Assembly (NCBI GenBank): GCA_910584255.1
Contig: CAJTXV010000023.1
Coordinates: forward strand, 1-25,929
DNA: 25,929 nt
Source of the DNA: an uncultured Bacilli bacterium
GTDB taxonomy: Bacteria > Bacillota_I > Bacilli_A > RF39 > UBA660
Direction of reading: 5' to 3'
A model generated the notes under the pieces. It ran no database searches. It had not been told where the DNA came from and worked only from the letters and a program-made list of their open reading frames with translations. Of the stretch, positions 6,941 through 15,710 are shown piece by piece (position 1 is the stretch's first letter; each line of letters opens with the position of its first letter). The position numbers and the translations under genes are program-made.

Positions 6941-8848
6941 CTAATCTCCTAAAAGTAATATAATAGTAGTTCCTTCTGGAATTCGTTCATTTTCTGATGG
7001 GGATTGATAGAGTACTGTATTTCCACTTCCCAAGTATTCTATTTCAAAGTGTTCTAATTCTTTTTTTGCATCTTTCACATTCTTTCCAACAACATTTGGA
7101 ACAGGATAATACACTTTGTCTTCCCATGTATAATCTTTTTCTAATTGTCCTTCCTGTTTTTCAATTCCTAATGCATCAATAATATCTAATAAAACTCTTC
7201 TAGCAATCGGAGTCGTTGTATAACTAGAAAGAAGTGCTGTATTTTTTGGGTTATCTAGGGCGATATAGAGTACTGCTTTTGGGTCATTTGCGGGAACAAC
7301 AGACATGAAACTCATAATATAGTTATTAACTAAGTATCTTCCGTTTTCAACCTTTTGCGCAGTTCCTGTCTTTCCTCCAACGCGATATCCATCGATGTAG
7401 GCCGCTTTTCCTCCACCTAATGCAACAACAGTTTCTAATGCATAACGCATTTTTTTACTGGTTTCTTCACTAATTGTTTTTCTAACTAGTTTTGGTTCAT
7501 TTGTCTTAATTACAGTATTTGTCTCTGGCTCTAAAAAATTTTTTACAATATAGGGCTGATACAAATTTCCTCCATTGACAACTGCACTAACGGCTGTTAC
7601 TTGTTGGATGGGAGTAACACTTACTCCTTGACCAAAGGCAGTCGTTGAAAGTTCTAAATCTCCTACACGGTCAAGGTTAAAGATAATTCCTTTTCCTTCT
7701 CCGTTTAAATCTACTCCTGTTTTTTCTCCAAAGCCAAATAAATCTAAGTAAGAAAATAATTTTTCTTTTCCAAGCATTTGTCCTAGTTTTACAAATCCTG
7801 GGTTACATGAATTTTGAAGTACTTGTAAATAGGTTTGGTCTCCATGACCCCCTGCTTTCCAACAACCGATTCTAGCGCCACTGACAATGACACTTCCTGA
7901 GTCATAAAAATGGTCGTTTTCCATATCCATTAAATTCTCTTCTAGAGCAGATGCAAAGGTCACAATTTTAAAAGTACTTCCTGGTTCATAAGATGCCCAA
8001 ATGGGTAAGTTTCTACTTAAAGTATCCATAGAGTAATTCTTGTAATTATTTGGGTCATAACTAGGTCTTGAACTCATTCCTAGGATTTCTCCAGTATTTG
8101 GATCCATGACAATCGCTAAGGCCATATCTGGATTAAAAGCTTTGACGGCATTTTCTAGTTCTCTTTCAAGTGACATTTGAATCTTATAATCAATGGTCAG
8201 TTGGATATTGATTCCATCGGTTGGAGCGACATAAATGTCTGATAGGTTTAATTGATTTCCTTTGGCATCTGAAAAATATTTAATAGCACCAGTTTCTCCT
8301 GTTAAGTATTTATCATATTGGAGTTCTAACCCTGAAAGACCTTGATTATCAATTCCAACGTATCCTAAAACATGGGCTAGAAAGTTTCCGTGAGGATAGT
8401 ATCTCTTTGCTTCTTTTACTAAATATACTCCTGGAATATTTAAACTGGATATTTGATCAGCAATTTCATAAGAGAGTCTTCTTCCTTCTGGGTGGACTCT
8501 TTCAATGGAAGTTTCTTTTTTTACGTGCTGATCCATCTCTTCTTTTGTAACTCCTAGAATATCCGCTAGTTTTTGACTTGTATCATTCTTATCTTTAATC
8601 TGATTTGGAATGAGGACGAGGGAAGTTGTAGTTAAATTATCTGCAAGTACGACTCCATTTCGATCGAGTATTTTTCCTCTGTTTGCTTCAATTGGTAAAT
8701 TTCTACTCCATAAGTCACTTGCTAGATAAGAAAGTTTCTTATAATCTATGGTTTGGATATAGATAACCCTTAGAATAATAAATATAAATAATAATACAAT
8801 AATTAAAAAAATTACCTTAATTTTTGCATCTATTTTTTTCGTAAACAT
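6941..8848 (-). CDS. Class B penicillin-binding protein with PASTA domain (FtsI/PBP2B/SpoVD type)
   Basis: A 635-residue D,D-transpeptidase that cross-links peptidoglycan, normally paired with a SEDS glycosyltransferase such as the FtsW encoded at 23523. Order: short cytoplasmic tail, one membrane helix (about 12-33), PBP dimerisation domain containing RGKILDRNGVVLA, then the transpeptidase domain with Ser291-Thr-Phe-Lys294 (nucleophile and base), Ser347-Cys-Asn349 and Lys493-Thr-Gly-Thr. A single C-terminal PASTA domain (about 575-635, VPNVVGKNVKDAKKEL) follows. All three active-site motifs are intact. The ATG at 8848 is chosen because an AGGTGA site lies 6 nt upstream; an in-frame GTG at 8857 lacks one. 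The gene stands alone, outside the usual division cluster, diverging from the sigma-like gene. One PASTA domain fits the PBP2B/SpoVD/FtsI group, and I cannot say which. Confidence 0.92.
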   Translation of the reverse strand: MFTKKIDAKIKVIFLIIVLLFIFIILRVIYIQTIDYKKLSYLASDLWSRNLPIEANRGKILDRNGVVLADNLTTTSLVLIPNQIKDKNDTSQKLADILGVTKEEMDQHVKKETSIERVHPEGRRLSYEIADQISSLNIPGVYLVKEAKRYYPHGNFLAHVLGYVGIDNQGLSGLELQYDKYLTGETGAIKYFSDAKGNQLNLSDIYVAPTDGINIQLTIDYKIQMSLERELENAVKAFNPDMALAIVMDPNTGEILGMSSRPSYDPNNYKNYSMDTLSRNLPIWASYEPGSTFKIVTFASALEENLMDMENDHFYDSGSVIVSGARIGCWKAGGHGDQTYLQVLQNSCNPGFVKLGQMLGKEKLFSYLDLFGFGEKTGVDLNGEGKGIIFNLDRVGDLELSTTAFGQGVSVTPIQQVTAVSAVVNGGNLYQPYIVKNFLEPETNTVIKTNEPKLVRKTISEETSKKMRYALETVVALGGGKAAYIDGYRVGGKTGTAQKVENGRYLVNNYIMSFMSVVPANDPKAVLYIALDNPKNTALLSSYTTTPIARRVLLDIIDALGIEKQEGQLEKDYTWEDKVYYPVPNVVGKNVKDAKKELEHFEIEYLGSGNTVLYQSPSENERIPEGTTIILLLGD

Positions 8849-8909
8849 GTGCTTCACCTAATCTAGTGTATTCGGAAATTGAAATTCTTATGATTTCCTT
8901 AAAAAACTA

Positions 8910-8938
8910 TTTAATATAAAAATATCCTGTGTTACAAT
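8910..8938 (+). promoter_or_regulatory. Extended -10 promoter of the sigma-like gene
   Basis: TACAAT (8933-8938) is preceded by TGT (8930-8932), forming an extended -10 element. The -35 region (TTTAAT at about 8910) is poor, as expected for extended -10 promoters. It lies in the divergent intergenic space shared with the PBP gene, whose own promoter I could not place confidently. Confidence 0.55.
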
Positions 8939-8984
8939 AAGTGATAAGAATTTATAAGGGGATAATGATTGGGAGGTTTTGAAG

Positions 8985-11168
8985 TTGCAAACAAGAAAAG
9001 TAGATGCTAATGAAATCTATCAAGAATTAGACTCTTATATCAGATTATCTCAAGAAGAAATAGATAGTTTATATATAGAAGCAGGAATTACTGAAAAAAG
9101 TTATTCTTGTAAGCTAAGGGAATTAGAAGGAGAATTAAGAAAGAAAAAAAATGTTTTAGCAGAAGAGCGTTTATTGTGTGCAGTTTTTGAAGATGATGTT
9201 TCTTCTTCAGAAGAAGACATTCAGAAATTGGAAGAGCAGATTGAAATATTGAAGAAAAAAGCATCTACTCCTTTGAAACAATTATTATCTGCTACTACAA
9301 AAAGGTCTAGTTCATCTAGAAAATATCCAAGTAATGAACTAAGAAATCAGGTTTTTTTAGGGACGATTGGAATTGCTCGTTATTTTGCGAAAACTTATTA
9401 TTATAAAGTAAGAAAACAATATCGCTTTGACTATGATGATTTATTTCAAATTGCTTGTGAAGGACTTCTTTCGGCATGCCATTATTATGTGCCAACGGGC
9501 GAAGCTACTTTTAAAACTTATGCTAGTAGGTGTATTGAAAATTGTATTAAGAGAAATATCCGTTTATCTAAGAGAACGAAACAGAAATCCATCACATTTG
9601 AAGATGAATTAGATCGTACGCATATTTTAAAATCATTTTTAGAAAAAGAAGTATTTAGGGGCTTTGGAAAAATTTTTGAATTAGAATCATTTGAAGAAAG
9701 ACCATCTGTTGCTTTGTATCGTTTAAATCAAGTAATTTTATCTTATAATCAAGAAGTATTAAATCTTGGAGAACCAGAAAAAGTTTGGAAGAAAGTATGC
9801 AAAAAAAGGGATAGAGAACGTTCTTTTGAAAAACTACAGGAAATATTTGACATGTTTGAAAAATTTTTTAAGGACGGAAAGATTTGTACATTAATTACTG
9901 ATGAAGACCGAGAACTTGCTTATTTACTTTCACAAAAGAAAAATTATAAAGAGCAAGATGCTCAAGCTTTTATATTATTTGAATATTTAGAGATTTATAT
10001 GATGAGGCTCTATCAAATAGATAATTATCTAAAAGTAGAAGGAAAATTATTAGAAGAAAATGATGGGATTTTACCAGATGAATCGATTATTTTAAAAAAA
10101 TTGAATCAGTTTGTTCAGGAAACGAATCAAATGTTAAAAAAAAGGAATTGGTATCATCCTACAAATATTTTAGAGAAGAGAACTAGTTTTTTTCAAGAAT
10201 ATGAGGAAGCGTTTGATGCTAATTTAATAGATCCAGAAGAAGGAGAAGAATACTTGGGAAGACTTCGTATTCAATATAAGGATATCTGGATGGGAACTTC
10301 CCTTACTACTGATGAGGAAGAGGAACTTTTTTATGATGATGGAGAACTCTTTACATATACTTATACTGGAAAAATGGATTCTAATGATATATCTGATTTC
10401 ATTGAAACTTTGGAAGATTGTAAGAATTGTTTGGAAATGGAGTATAGACATGCTCAGAAGAAAGGATTAGATCGGATTGTCTTTTGTATGGGATTAGAAC
10501 TTACTTATCAAAATGAAAAAATATCTAGAACTTGTATTTCTGGGTATGCTTTTCAAAAAGGTCCCGATGGTTATACATTAGAAGATGCACTCCATATATT
10601 ATCGGAGGAGATTGAAAATATTAAGGTAATGGTTTCTAAATGTAATGCTTTAGAAAAAGAACTAAATAGAAGAAAAGAACAAGTAAAAGAAATCGTGAAA
10701 ACTAAAAACGAACCAATCTTTAAAAAAAATCGAGAACAAAAAGATAGACTGCGACTTTATCATATCTTGGATGATTGTAATCGAATAAAATTAAAAAAAT
10801 GGGATACAACTATGTTAAAAGATATACAAAATTATATTCAGTTAATCTACTGTGATGATGAAACTTTAATGGGCTTTGTAGAACGTAAAAAGAGTGCTAA
10901 GAGGCGAGTAGAGAAGAGTTTAGAAGAAGAGGTGTTAGTTCACCAATTCTTTGAGGATTATAATCAAGCTTTAGAAAATCTTCCTCCTATTCCAAGAAGA
11001 ATCTGGCAGTCTTGGTACGATGAAGATGGAACTCATACAGTAACCGCAAAATCTCTTGCGAAAGAGCTTGGAATTTCAGAAAGTAAAGTGTACCAGGAAA
11101 AAGAGAAGGGAAAAGCTTTATTAAAAAAAGATCCAACTTTATGTGCATATTACAAAGAATCTTTCTAG
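8985..11168 (+). CDS. Oversized sigma-70-like protein (regions 2 and 4 split by about 450 residues)
   Basis: A 727-residue, charged, soluble protein. Residues about 38-95 are predicted coiled coil. Residues about 127-195 look like sigma-70 region 2: DYDDLFQIACEGLLSA followed by FKTYASRCIENCIKR, matching the core-binding and -10-binding helices of SigA-family factors. The C-terminus (about 660-722) looks like region 4: LPPIPRRIW, then a helix-turn-helix AKSLAKELGISESKVYQEK. Ordinary sigma factors place these regions about 50-150 residues apart; here about 450 residues of unrecognised, helical, acidic sequence intervene. GGGAGG at 8971-8976 best fits a TTG start at 8985; the TTG at 8979 is only 2 nt from it. 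The gene has its own promoter, diverges from the PBP gene and precedes rsmE. It may be an alternative sigma factor or a sigma-derived regulator. The domain calls are motif-level and the target genes are unknown. Confidence 0.7.
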   Translation: MQTRKVDANEIYQELDSYIRLSQEEIDSLYIEAGITEKSYSCKLRELEGELRKKKNVLAEERLLCAVFEDDVSSSEEDIQKLEEQIEILKKKASTPLKQLLSATTKRSSSSRKYPSNELRNQVFLGTIGIARYFAKTYYYKVRKQYRFDYDDLFQIACEGLLSACHYYVPTGEATFKTYASRCIENCIKRNIRLSKRTKQKSITFEDELDRTHILKSFLEKEVFRGFGKIFELESFEERPSVALYRLNQVILSYNQEVLNLGEPEKVWKKVCKKRDRERSFEKLQEIFDMFEKFFKDGKICTLITDEDRELAYLLSQKKNYKEQDAQAFILFEYLEIYMMRLYQIDNYLKVEGKLLEENDGILPDESIILKKLNQFVQETNQMLKKRNWYHPTNILEKRTSFFQEYEEAFDANLIDPEEGEEYLGRLRIQYKDIWMGTSLTTDEEEELFYDDGELFTYTYTGKMDSNDISDFIETLEDCKNCLEMEYRHAQKKGLDRIVFCMGLELTYQNEKISRTCISGYAFQKGPDGYTLEDALHILSEEIENIKVMVSKCNALEKELNRRKEQVKEIVKTKNEPIFKKNREQKDRLRLYHILDDCNRIKLKKWDTTMLKDIQNYIQLIYCDDETLMGFVERKKSAKRRVEKSLEEEVLVHQFFEDYNQALENLPPIPRRIWQSWYDEDGTHTVTAKSLAKELGISESKVYQEKEKGKALLKKDPTLCAYYKESF

Positions 11169-11177
11169 GATGATTTA

Positions 11178-11206
11178 TTTACTTTTTTTGAATTCTTAGA
11201 TACAAT
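11178..11206 (+). promoter_or_regulatory. Candidate promoter of rsmE
   Basis: TTTACT (11178-11183) and TACAAT (11201-11206) are separated by 17 bp. They begin 10 nt after the sigma-like gene ends and 16 nt before the rsmE ATG. The short spacing leaves a very short leader, so part of rsmE expression may come by readthrough from upstream. Confidence 0.5.
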
Positions 11207-11221
11207 GGATATGGTGATATC

Positions 11222-11938
11222 ATGCAGAGATATTTTGTAGATGAAAAAGTTGGAGATTCCTTTACTTTAAGCCAGGACGATAGCTATCATATTTTGAAAG
11301 TCATGAGGATGTCTATTGGAGACAAGGTCGAAATTGTTTTTAAGGGCAAAACTTATATTTCGGAGATTTTAGGCACTTCTCCTTTGGTTGTAGCAAAAGT
11401 AGTAGAAGAATGTAGTGAAAACTCTGAATTACCAATTTCTGTTACCATTGTGCAATCTTTAGTAAAAGAACAGAAAATGGATTTTATTTTACAAAAAGCA
11501 ACAGAACTTGGAGCAGCCTTATTTATTCCACTAGTAGTAGAAAGAAGCATTATAAAAATCAATGGGAAAGAAAATAAGAAAACTAGTCGGTGGCAAAAAA
11601 TTGTAAAAGAGGCAAGTGAACAGTCAAAAAGAACACAAATTCCTAAAGTTTTAGATGGAATCAATATCTCTCAACTTTCCAGTATAGAAGGATATGATGT
11701 CAAACTTTTATGTACAGTTCGAGAAAATACAAAAAATATAAAAAATATATTATCAAATATAGGAGATAGTGCTAAAATAATAGTAGTAATAGGACCAGAG
11801 GGTGGTTTTACAACAGAGGAAGAAGAAATACTCATTTGTGGTGGTTTTGAAACTGTTTCTTTAGGGGATAGTGTTCTTCGTACGGAAACCGCATCACTCT
11901 TTATAATGAGCGCTATTCGATATCAAAGCATGAGGTGA
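11222..11938 (+). CDS. rsmE: 16S rRNA (uracil1498-N3)-methyltransferase RsmE
   Basis: A 238-residue SPOUT-fold methyltransferase that uses SAM to methylate N3 of U1498 in 16S rRNA. The N-terminal PUA-like RNA-binding part starts MQRYFV and contains HILKVMRM. The C-terminal trefoil knot shows the SAM-binding motifs VVIGPEGGFT (about residue 189) and SLGDSVLRTETA (about 219-230), which are diagnostic of the family. Full typical length. QKATELGA in the middle is also a family feature. It is 8 nt upstream of the next gene, whose ribosome site overlaps the rsmE end, so the two are probably co-transcribed. The function of the pair need not be related. Confidence 0.93.
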   Translation: MQRYFVDEKVGDSFTLSQDDSYHILKVMRMSIGDKVEIVFKGKTYISEILGTSPLVVAKVVEECSENSELPISVTIVQSLVKEQKMDFILQKATELGAALFIPLVVERSIIKINGKENKKTSRWQKIVKEASEQSKRTQIPKVLDGINISQLSSIEGYDVKLLCTVRENTKNIKNILSNIGDSAKIIVVIGPEGGFTTEEEEILICGGFETVSLGDSVLRTETASLFIMSAIRYQSMR

Positions 11939-11946
11939 AGTAAAAG

Positions 11947-12888
11947 ATGTTATTATTTTTAGGGATACAATCAAATGTAAATAATGGATTACTCTTAGTT
12001 TATGGGTTTATTGTTTTTGTAATCTTTGTAATCACAGTAATTTTAATTGTAGATAAGATTCGTCATAAAAAAGAAGAATCCCTATTTCATAGTAGACATT
12101 TAAAGACTAGATTAAGAGAACTTCAAATCATGGAATCAGAAAAAAGGTTAGAAACTAGAGGTCAAGAAAGACAAGAAATTGAAGAAGAAAAATCTATGGA
12201 ACCATCAGAAGAAGTTATAAAAGAGGTAACTTCTACGGTGATAGAAGAACCAGTAACAGTATCTGAAACGGTCGTAGAAACGTCTGATTTAAAAATAGAA
12301 TCCACTTCTTTTGAAGAGGCTAAGGAACCTGTGGAAACTCATCAAGAATCTTTAAAACCAGAGACAGCGCAGTTTTCTAAAACACAAGAGGAATTAGAAA
12401 AAACACAAGCACAAATCGAAGTAGAAGAGATTACGAAAGCATTAGAAAAAGCAGTTCAAGAAGAACAAGAAATCAATAAATATGCAAAATTTGAAGAAGA
12501 ACAAGAGCAGAATGCAATCATTAGTTATGAAGAACTTAAAGGAAAATTTGATGAGCTTTATGAGGAAAATGAAAAAACTCAGTATGTAGATGATGATACC
12601 ATTCCAATTAATTTAAAAGAATTATATGAAACGAATGGATTTATTCAGGCTGAAAATCAGAAGGAAAAACCAGTAACAAAAGAAGAAAATCCACCAGTAA
12701 TACCTGTAGCTCCTCCAGAAAAGAAGCCTGGTGAATTTAGAAATAGTCCTATTATATCTCCAGTATATGGAATTCAAAAGGATGATTTTCAGATAAAAAA
12801 AGAGGTGAATCGGACTTCTAGAGAAGATTTACAGGCAACCACTGATTTTTTAAATACGTTAAAAGAATTACAAAAAAATCTAGATTAG
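11947..12888 (+). CDS. Membrane-anchored acidic protein with a C-terminal ISPVYG motif, function unknown
   Basis: A 313-residue protein not matched to a known function. Residues about 13-36 form one membrane helix followed by basic residues (KIRHKK), predicting a short outside N-terminus and a long cytoplasmic tail. Residues about 45-245 are very rich in Glu, Lys, Gln, Thr and Val with heptad-like stretches, so coiled coil or disordered. Proline-rich sequence follows (about 235-262). A short motif, NSPIISPVYGIQKDDF (about 265-280), stands out as ordered and aromatic, and the C-terminal 30 residues look helical. This layout (one helix, flexible acidic linker, short C-terminal motif) resembles division or envelope scaffold proteins such as ZipA or EzrA only in architecture; no homology is claimed. 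The ATG at 11947 is supported by the GAGGTGA overlapping the rsmE stop. Confidence 0.75.
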   Translation: MLLFLGIQSNVNNGLLLVYGFIVFVIFVITVILIVDKIRHKKEESLFHSRHLKTRLRELQIMESEKRLETRGQERQEIEEEKSMEPSEEVIKEVTSTVIEEPVTVSETVVETSDLKIESTSFEEAKEPVETHQESLKPETAQFSKTQEELEKTQAQIEVEEITKALEKAVQEEQEINKYAKFEEEQEQNAIISYEELKGKFDELYEENEKTQYVDDDTIPINLKELYETNGFIQAENQKEKPVTKEENPPVIPVAPPEKKPGEFRNSPIISPVYGIQKDDFQIKKEVNRTSREDLQATTDFLNTLKELQKNLD

Positions 12889-12908
12889 CTCTTTTTAATA
12901 AGAGTTTT
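12887..12908 (+). terminator. Weak hairpin terminator after the ISPVYG protein gene
   Basis: A short stem CTCTT (12889-12893) pairs with AAGAG (12900-12904) around a 6-nt loop, with A/G-T pairs extending it and TTTT following. It overlaps the stop codon. Stability is low, so it may be leaky and allow transcription into the glycosylation genes. Confidence 0.45.
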
Positions 12909-12936
12909 CTTGATTTAAAATGGAAGTAGGTGTGTG

Positions 12937-14790
12937 ATGAGGTATCAAAAGATAACGGACTTATTAAAGGCAATGTTAACTACTTTGACATTTACTTTAA
13001 ATATAGTTGGAATTTATCAAAATAAAATTACTAACTACAATATTTTTCAAGTAGAATTATGGACAGTTACCATCCTACTTGTCTTGTTTTACGGATGTTA
13101 TCAAAGAACAAAGATTTCATCAGATAAGGGAAAAACATTTTTATCTTTATTATTTTCATTTTTTATGGTATTTGGATATAGTTATTTAAAAATTGATTCT
13201 TGGAATTTAGTGTTTGGTAATTTTCAAATGCTTTTAATTTCTATTCTTTCTTATCTTGGATATTTCTTTTTATTTCAAGTATTGCTTTCTCTTTTAGAAA
13301 AAGGGTTCTTTTCCTTTTCGTTTTATGAGGTAAAGGGTAAGAAGAATACACTTTTTGTTAAATTTAAAAATCAGTTAGAGGAACATCCAATTCGAACGAG
13401 TCTTTTTACTTTGATTGTGTTTTGGCTGATTTATATGATTGCTTTTTATCCGATTATACTGTCACCAGATCCTTCTTTTCAAATTAAAATGTATTTTAAT
13501 GAGCATACAAAATATATTGATTGGGTCATTCCTAGAAGTGAAACCGTAAATTTAACGACCCATCACCCAGTAATTCATACCTTTTTATTAGGGGGAGCCA
13601 TCGAACTAGGACGGTTATTTGGAGATGATAATTTTGGCCTTTTCTTATATTCACTTTTACAAACCTTAGTTTTGGCAGGAACCTTATCTTATACTATTTA
13701 CTATACTAAAAAATTAAAAATTCCTAGTGGAGTTAGACTCCTCTTACTCGCAATTTATGCACTTGTTCCTATGTTTCCGCTATATGCGATGTCAGGAGTA
13801 AAAGATACTTTTTATACGTGTTTTATGATTCTTTACACGATATTTTTATTAGATATCTTTGTCTTTTTTAAAGATAGGAAATTCTCAAGTAAACAAGTAA
13901 TTGTAAATACTCTGCTGATTCTTTTTCTTATGTTATTTCGTAATAATGGAATTTATGTAGTTTTACTTTCTTTTCCATTTTTATTTTTGATTCGTATCTT
14001 GGATAAAAAAAGACTAGGAATTATTTTTGGATGTTCTTTAGGACTTTATATGATAATTACTAAACTGATGATTCCTAGTATGGGAATTAGTGAAGGGAGC
14101 ATTCGAGAAATATTATCTCTTCCATTTCAACAAACGGCTCGTTATGTTAGAGATCATGAAGAGAATGTGACAAAGGAAGAAAGAGAAGTCATTGATCATA
14201 TTTTAGGGTATGATGATTTAGCTGAAAGATATATTCCTACCAAAGCAGATCCTGTGAAAAATGAATTTAAAAAAGAAACAACTTCTGATGATTTGAAGGA
14301 TTACTTTCAGATTTGGTTTCAAGGATTATTGAAACATCCAGATACTTATATAGAAGCAACAATGAATAATGTATATGGATATTTTTATCCGAATTCCACT
14401 AGATGGTATGTTTATTATAAATATGATGATCGTATTACTCAAAATGATTTAGTGGATTATCATTATAATTCTTTATCTTCTCTAAGAAAAGGCTTATCAA
14501 GCTATGGAGTAAGTTTTCCATACATTCCAGGACTAGGACTACTTAGTAATGTAGGTATATGCAGTTGGATATTATTCTTTCTTTGTTATTTAGTAACAAA
14601 GTATAAGAAAAGGGAACTTTTAATTGTTTTAGCACCATCTTTGGCATCTTTACTTATTTGTGTTGCATCTCCTGTTAATTGTTATTTCCGTTATGCAATG
14701 CCATATTTATTTGGATTACCATTTTTATTAGTGGCAATTCAGGCAATATTAAAAGCAAAGGAGGATACTCATGAAAAAAAATCAAAATAA
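12937..14790 (+). CDS. Polytopic membrane protein, DUF6020-like / GT-C type glycosyltransferase
   Basis: A 617-residue integral membrane protein with roughly 12-13 hydrophobic segments. Features include an acidic loop after an early helix (ILSPDPSFQIKMY), then THHPVIHTFLLGG and ALVPMFPLYAMSGVKD, which resemble the DUF6020 family of GT-C-fold-like proteins. GT-C enzymes transfer a sugar from a polyprenyl-phosphate carrier outside the membrane, with an acidic residue in the first loop. A long soluble loop (about 385-470) precedes the last helices. The ATG at 12937 is preferred to the GTG at 12934 on ribosome-site spacing. It overlaps the downstream GT2 gene by 20 nt, and a GtrA flippase follows, the set expected for polyprenyl-phosphate-sugar-dependent decoration of a wall polymer or lipid. 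Enzymatic activity is inferred from context. Confidence 0.75.
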   Translation: MRYQKITDLLKAMLTTLTFTLNIVGIYQNKITNYNIFQVELWTVTILLVLFYGCYQRTKISSDKGKTFLSLLFSFFMVFGYSYLKIDSWNLVFGNFQMLLISILSYLGYFFLFQVLLSLLEKGFFSFSFYEVKGKKNTLFVKFKNQLEEHPIRTSLFTLIVFWLIYMIAFYPIILSPDPSFQIKMYFNEHTKYIDWVIPRSETVNLTTHHPVIHTFLLGGAIELGRLFGDDNFGLFLYSLLQTLVLAGTLSYTIYYTKKLKIPSGVRLLLLAIYALVPMFPLYAMSGVKDTFYTCFMILYTIFLLDIFVFFKDRKFSSKQVIVNTLLILFLMLFRNNGIYVVLLSFPFLFLIRILDKKRLGIIFGCSLGLYMIITKLMIPSMGISEGSIREILSLPFQQTARYVRDHEENVTKEEREVIDHILGYDDLAERYIPTKADPVKNEFKKETTSDDLKDYFQIWFQGLLKHPDTYIEATMNNVYGYFYPNSTRWYVYYKYDDRITQNDLVDYHYNSLSSLRKGLSSYGVSFPYIPGLGLLSNVGICSWILFFLCYLVTKYKKRELLIVLAPSLASLLICVASPVNCYFRYAMPYLFGLPFLLVAIQAILKAKEDTHEKKSK

Positions 14791-15706
14791 AATAGCGATA
14801 TTGATCCCTTGTTATAACGAAAGTCTTACAATTGAAAAGGTGATCAAGGATTATAAGAAGGCGCTTCCAGAAGCTGAAATTTATGTGTATGATAATAACT
14901 CAACCGATCATACAGATGAAATTAGTAAAAAGGCAGGAGCTATTGTTCGTTACGAATATCGTCAAGGAAAAGGAAATGTAATTCGGAGCATGTTTCGAGA
15001 TATCGATGCGGACTGTTATTTAATGATTGATGGAGATGATACTTATCCTTCCGAAAATGCGAGAGAAATGTGTAATTATGTATTAGAGGGAAAAGCAGAT
15101 ATGGTGGTAGGGGACCGACTCTCTAGTACTTATTTTACAGAAAATAAGCGTCCATTTCATAATTTTGGAAATAAGATTGTTCGTTTTTCTATTAATAAAT
15201 TATTTAAAAATAATATTCATGATATAATGACTGGTTATCGTGCATTTAGTTACAATTTTGTTAAAGGCTTTCCTGTACTTTCAAAGGGATTTGAAATAGA
15301 AACAGAAATGACGATTCATGCAGTAGATAAGAACTTTAAACTAGTAGAAATTCCTGTTACTTATCGTGATCGTCCAGTGGGCAGCGTTTCTAAGTTAAAT
15401 ACTTATAAAGATGGATTTAAAGTCTTAAAGACAATTGCTACTCTTTTTAAAGAGTACAAGCCTGGAATCTTTTTTGGAATATTTGCGAGTATCTTCCTAC
15501 TAATTTCATTAATTTTAGGAGTACCTGTGTTTTTAGAATACTTTGAGACAGGACTTGTACCAAGATTTCCAAGTTTAATTGTATCTGGTATCTTCTTAGT
15601 AGTTGCACTTCTTCTTTGGATTACGGGAATTATTTTAGAAGTCATTGTTAAAAAACATCATCAATTGTACGAATTGATGATGACAAACTTAACGAGAAAG
15701 GAATAA
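14771..15706 (+). CDS. GT2 family polyprenyl-phosphate glycosyltransferase (GtrB/DPM1-like)
   Basis: A 311-residue membrane-bound glycosyltransferase expected to move a sugar from a nucleotide donor to undecaprenyl phosphate on the cytoplasmic face. The GT-A fold is seen in ILIPCYNE (about 11-17), the acidic metal-binding MIDGDDTYP with Asp87/Asp89/Asp90, and a MTGYRAFS acceptor-loop motif. RDRPVGSVSKL, typical of the DPM/GtrB group, follows. Two hydrophobic helices (about 230-255 and 265-292) anchor the C-terminus. AAAGGAGG lies immediately upstream of the ATG. The gene overlaps the DUF6020-like gene by 20 nt and is followed 4 nt later by gtrA. The sugar cannot be deduced. Confidence 0.88.
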   Translation: MKKNQNKIAILIPCYNESLTIEKVIKDYKKALPEAEIYVYDNNSTDHTDEISKKAGAIVRYEYRQGKGNVIRSMFRDIDADCYLMIDGDDTYPSENAREMCNYVLEGKADMVVGDRLSSTYFTENKRPFHNFGNKIVRFSINKLFKNNIHDIMTGYRAFSYNFVKGFPVLSKGFEIETEMTIHAVDKNFKLVEIPVTYRDRPVGSVSKLNTYKDGFKVLKTIATLFKEYKPGIFFGIFASIFLLISLILGVPVFLEYFETGLVPRFPSLIVSGIFLVVALLLWITGIILEVIVKKHHQLYELMMTNLTRKE

Positions 15707-15710
15707 AAAT

